DNA of 10,650 nt from positions 10,084 to 20,733 of the forward strand of contig DCYK01000004.1 of NCBI GenBank assembly GCA_002331045.1, written 5' to 3'. Shown piece by piece: positions 10,585 through 10,650 of the stretch. The DNA comes from Candidatus Saccharibacteria bacterium UBA2112. GTDB taxonomy: Bacteria; Patescibacteriota; Saccharimonadia; Saccharimonadales; Saccharimonadaceae. The notes under the pieces are model-generated. The model was not told the origin of the DNA and did no database searches. It saw only the letters and a list, made by a program, of their open reading frames with translations. The first letter of the stretch is position 1. Every line of letters begins with the position of its first letter. The position numbers and the translations under genes are program-made.

Positions 10585-10650
10585 ATGAACGTCATGCGTA
10601 AGCACTCCGGCTTCACCATCGTCGAACTCCTCATCGTTGTTGTTGTCATT
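10585..10650 (+). CDS. Type IV pilin-like protein (pilin 7), cut by the window edge
   Basis: Only the first 22 codons are present: a short basic leader (MNVMRKHSG), the FTIVE cleavage site, and the start of the hydrophobic helix. This is enough to identify a prepilin of the same set. The last 45 bases are identical to pilin 4. The start is fixed by the extended -10 element six bases upstream. The body and its cysteine content lie outside the window. Confidence 0.88.
   Translation, partial: MNVMRKHSGFTIVELLIVVVVI
10606..10650 (+). repeat. Repeat C, pilin 7 copy of the N-terminal module
   Basis: Identical over 45 bases to 6552-6596; the true length of the repeat is unknown because the window ends inside it. 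Confidence 0.95.

Noticed and set aside
1414..10650. CRISPR array or insertion sequence
   Set aside because: The repeated DNA is the pilin head coding sequence with unequal spacing; no short regular repeats, transposase or terminal inverted repeats are seen.

Overview
The window looks like a chromosomal segment from a Candidate Phyla Radiation bacterium, most likely a Saccharibacterium (TM7). The reasons are the many type IV pilin genes with a near-invariant N-terminus, very short or absent 5' leaders, small genes of unknown function, and normal use of TGA as a stop (which argues against Gracilibacteria and Absconditabacteria). The taxonomy is inferred, not proven.

Layout. Positions 1-943 (minus strand) hold the promoter, a recognisable L10 autoregulatory leader, rplJ, a hairpin-rich gap, and the ribosome binding site of rplL just beyond the left edge. 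Positions 1000-1185 hold a broken remnant that resembles an alpha/beta-hydrolase C-terminus. Positions 1212-1370 hold a promoter, a roughly 100-nt rod-like structured RNA of no family I recognise, and a strong intrinsic terminator, directly upstream of pilin gene 1. The rest, to 10650, is a pilin-rich region: six complete pilin genes and one cut by the right edge (starts at 1414, 4337, 4960, 6516, 7208 or 7217, 9673 on the minus strand, and 10585). Between them lie genes of unknown function (2038-2625 minus, 2834-3187 minus, 3399-4274 plus, 7828-8994 plus), a DHH-motif protein (5562-6386 minus) and a phosphoribosyltransferase-like protein (9708-10484 minus).

How the genes work together. All pilins share the prepilin peptidase site (G|FTIVE) and one hydrophobic helix, but their C-terminal bodies differ and carry an even number of cysteines (two or four). 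This suggests one assembly machine supplied with many alternative subunits, probably for surface attachment or twitching on a host cell. The pilin machinery itself (PilB, PilC, PilD, PilM, PilT) is not in this window.

The most notable signals are these. Pilin 5 is a mosaic: its promoter and leader resemble pilin 2, its body resembles pilin 3. Pilins 4 and 7 share 45 identical bases over the N-terminal module. Pilins 3, 4 and 7 each have an extended -10 element exactly 6 nt before the start codon, which implies leaderless mRNAs. Together these suggest a pilin repertoire that is reshuffled through the shared N-terminal segment, with two modes of expression (leaderless and Shine-Dalgarno led).
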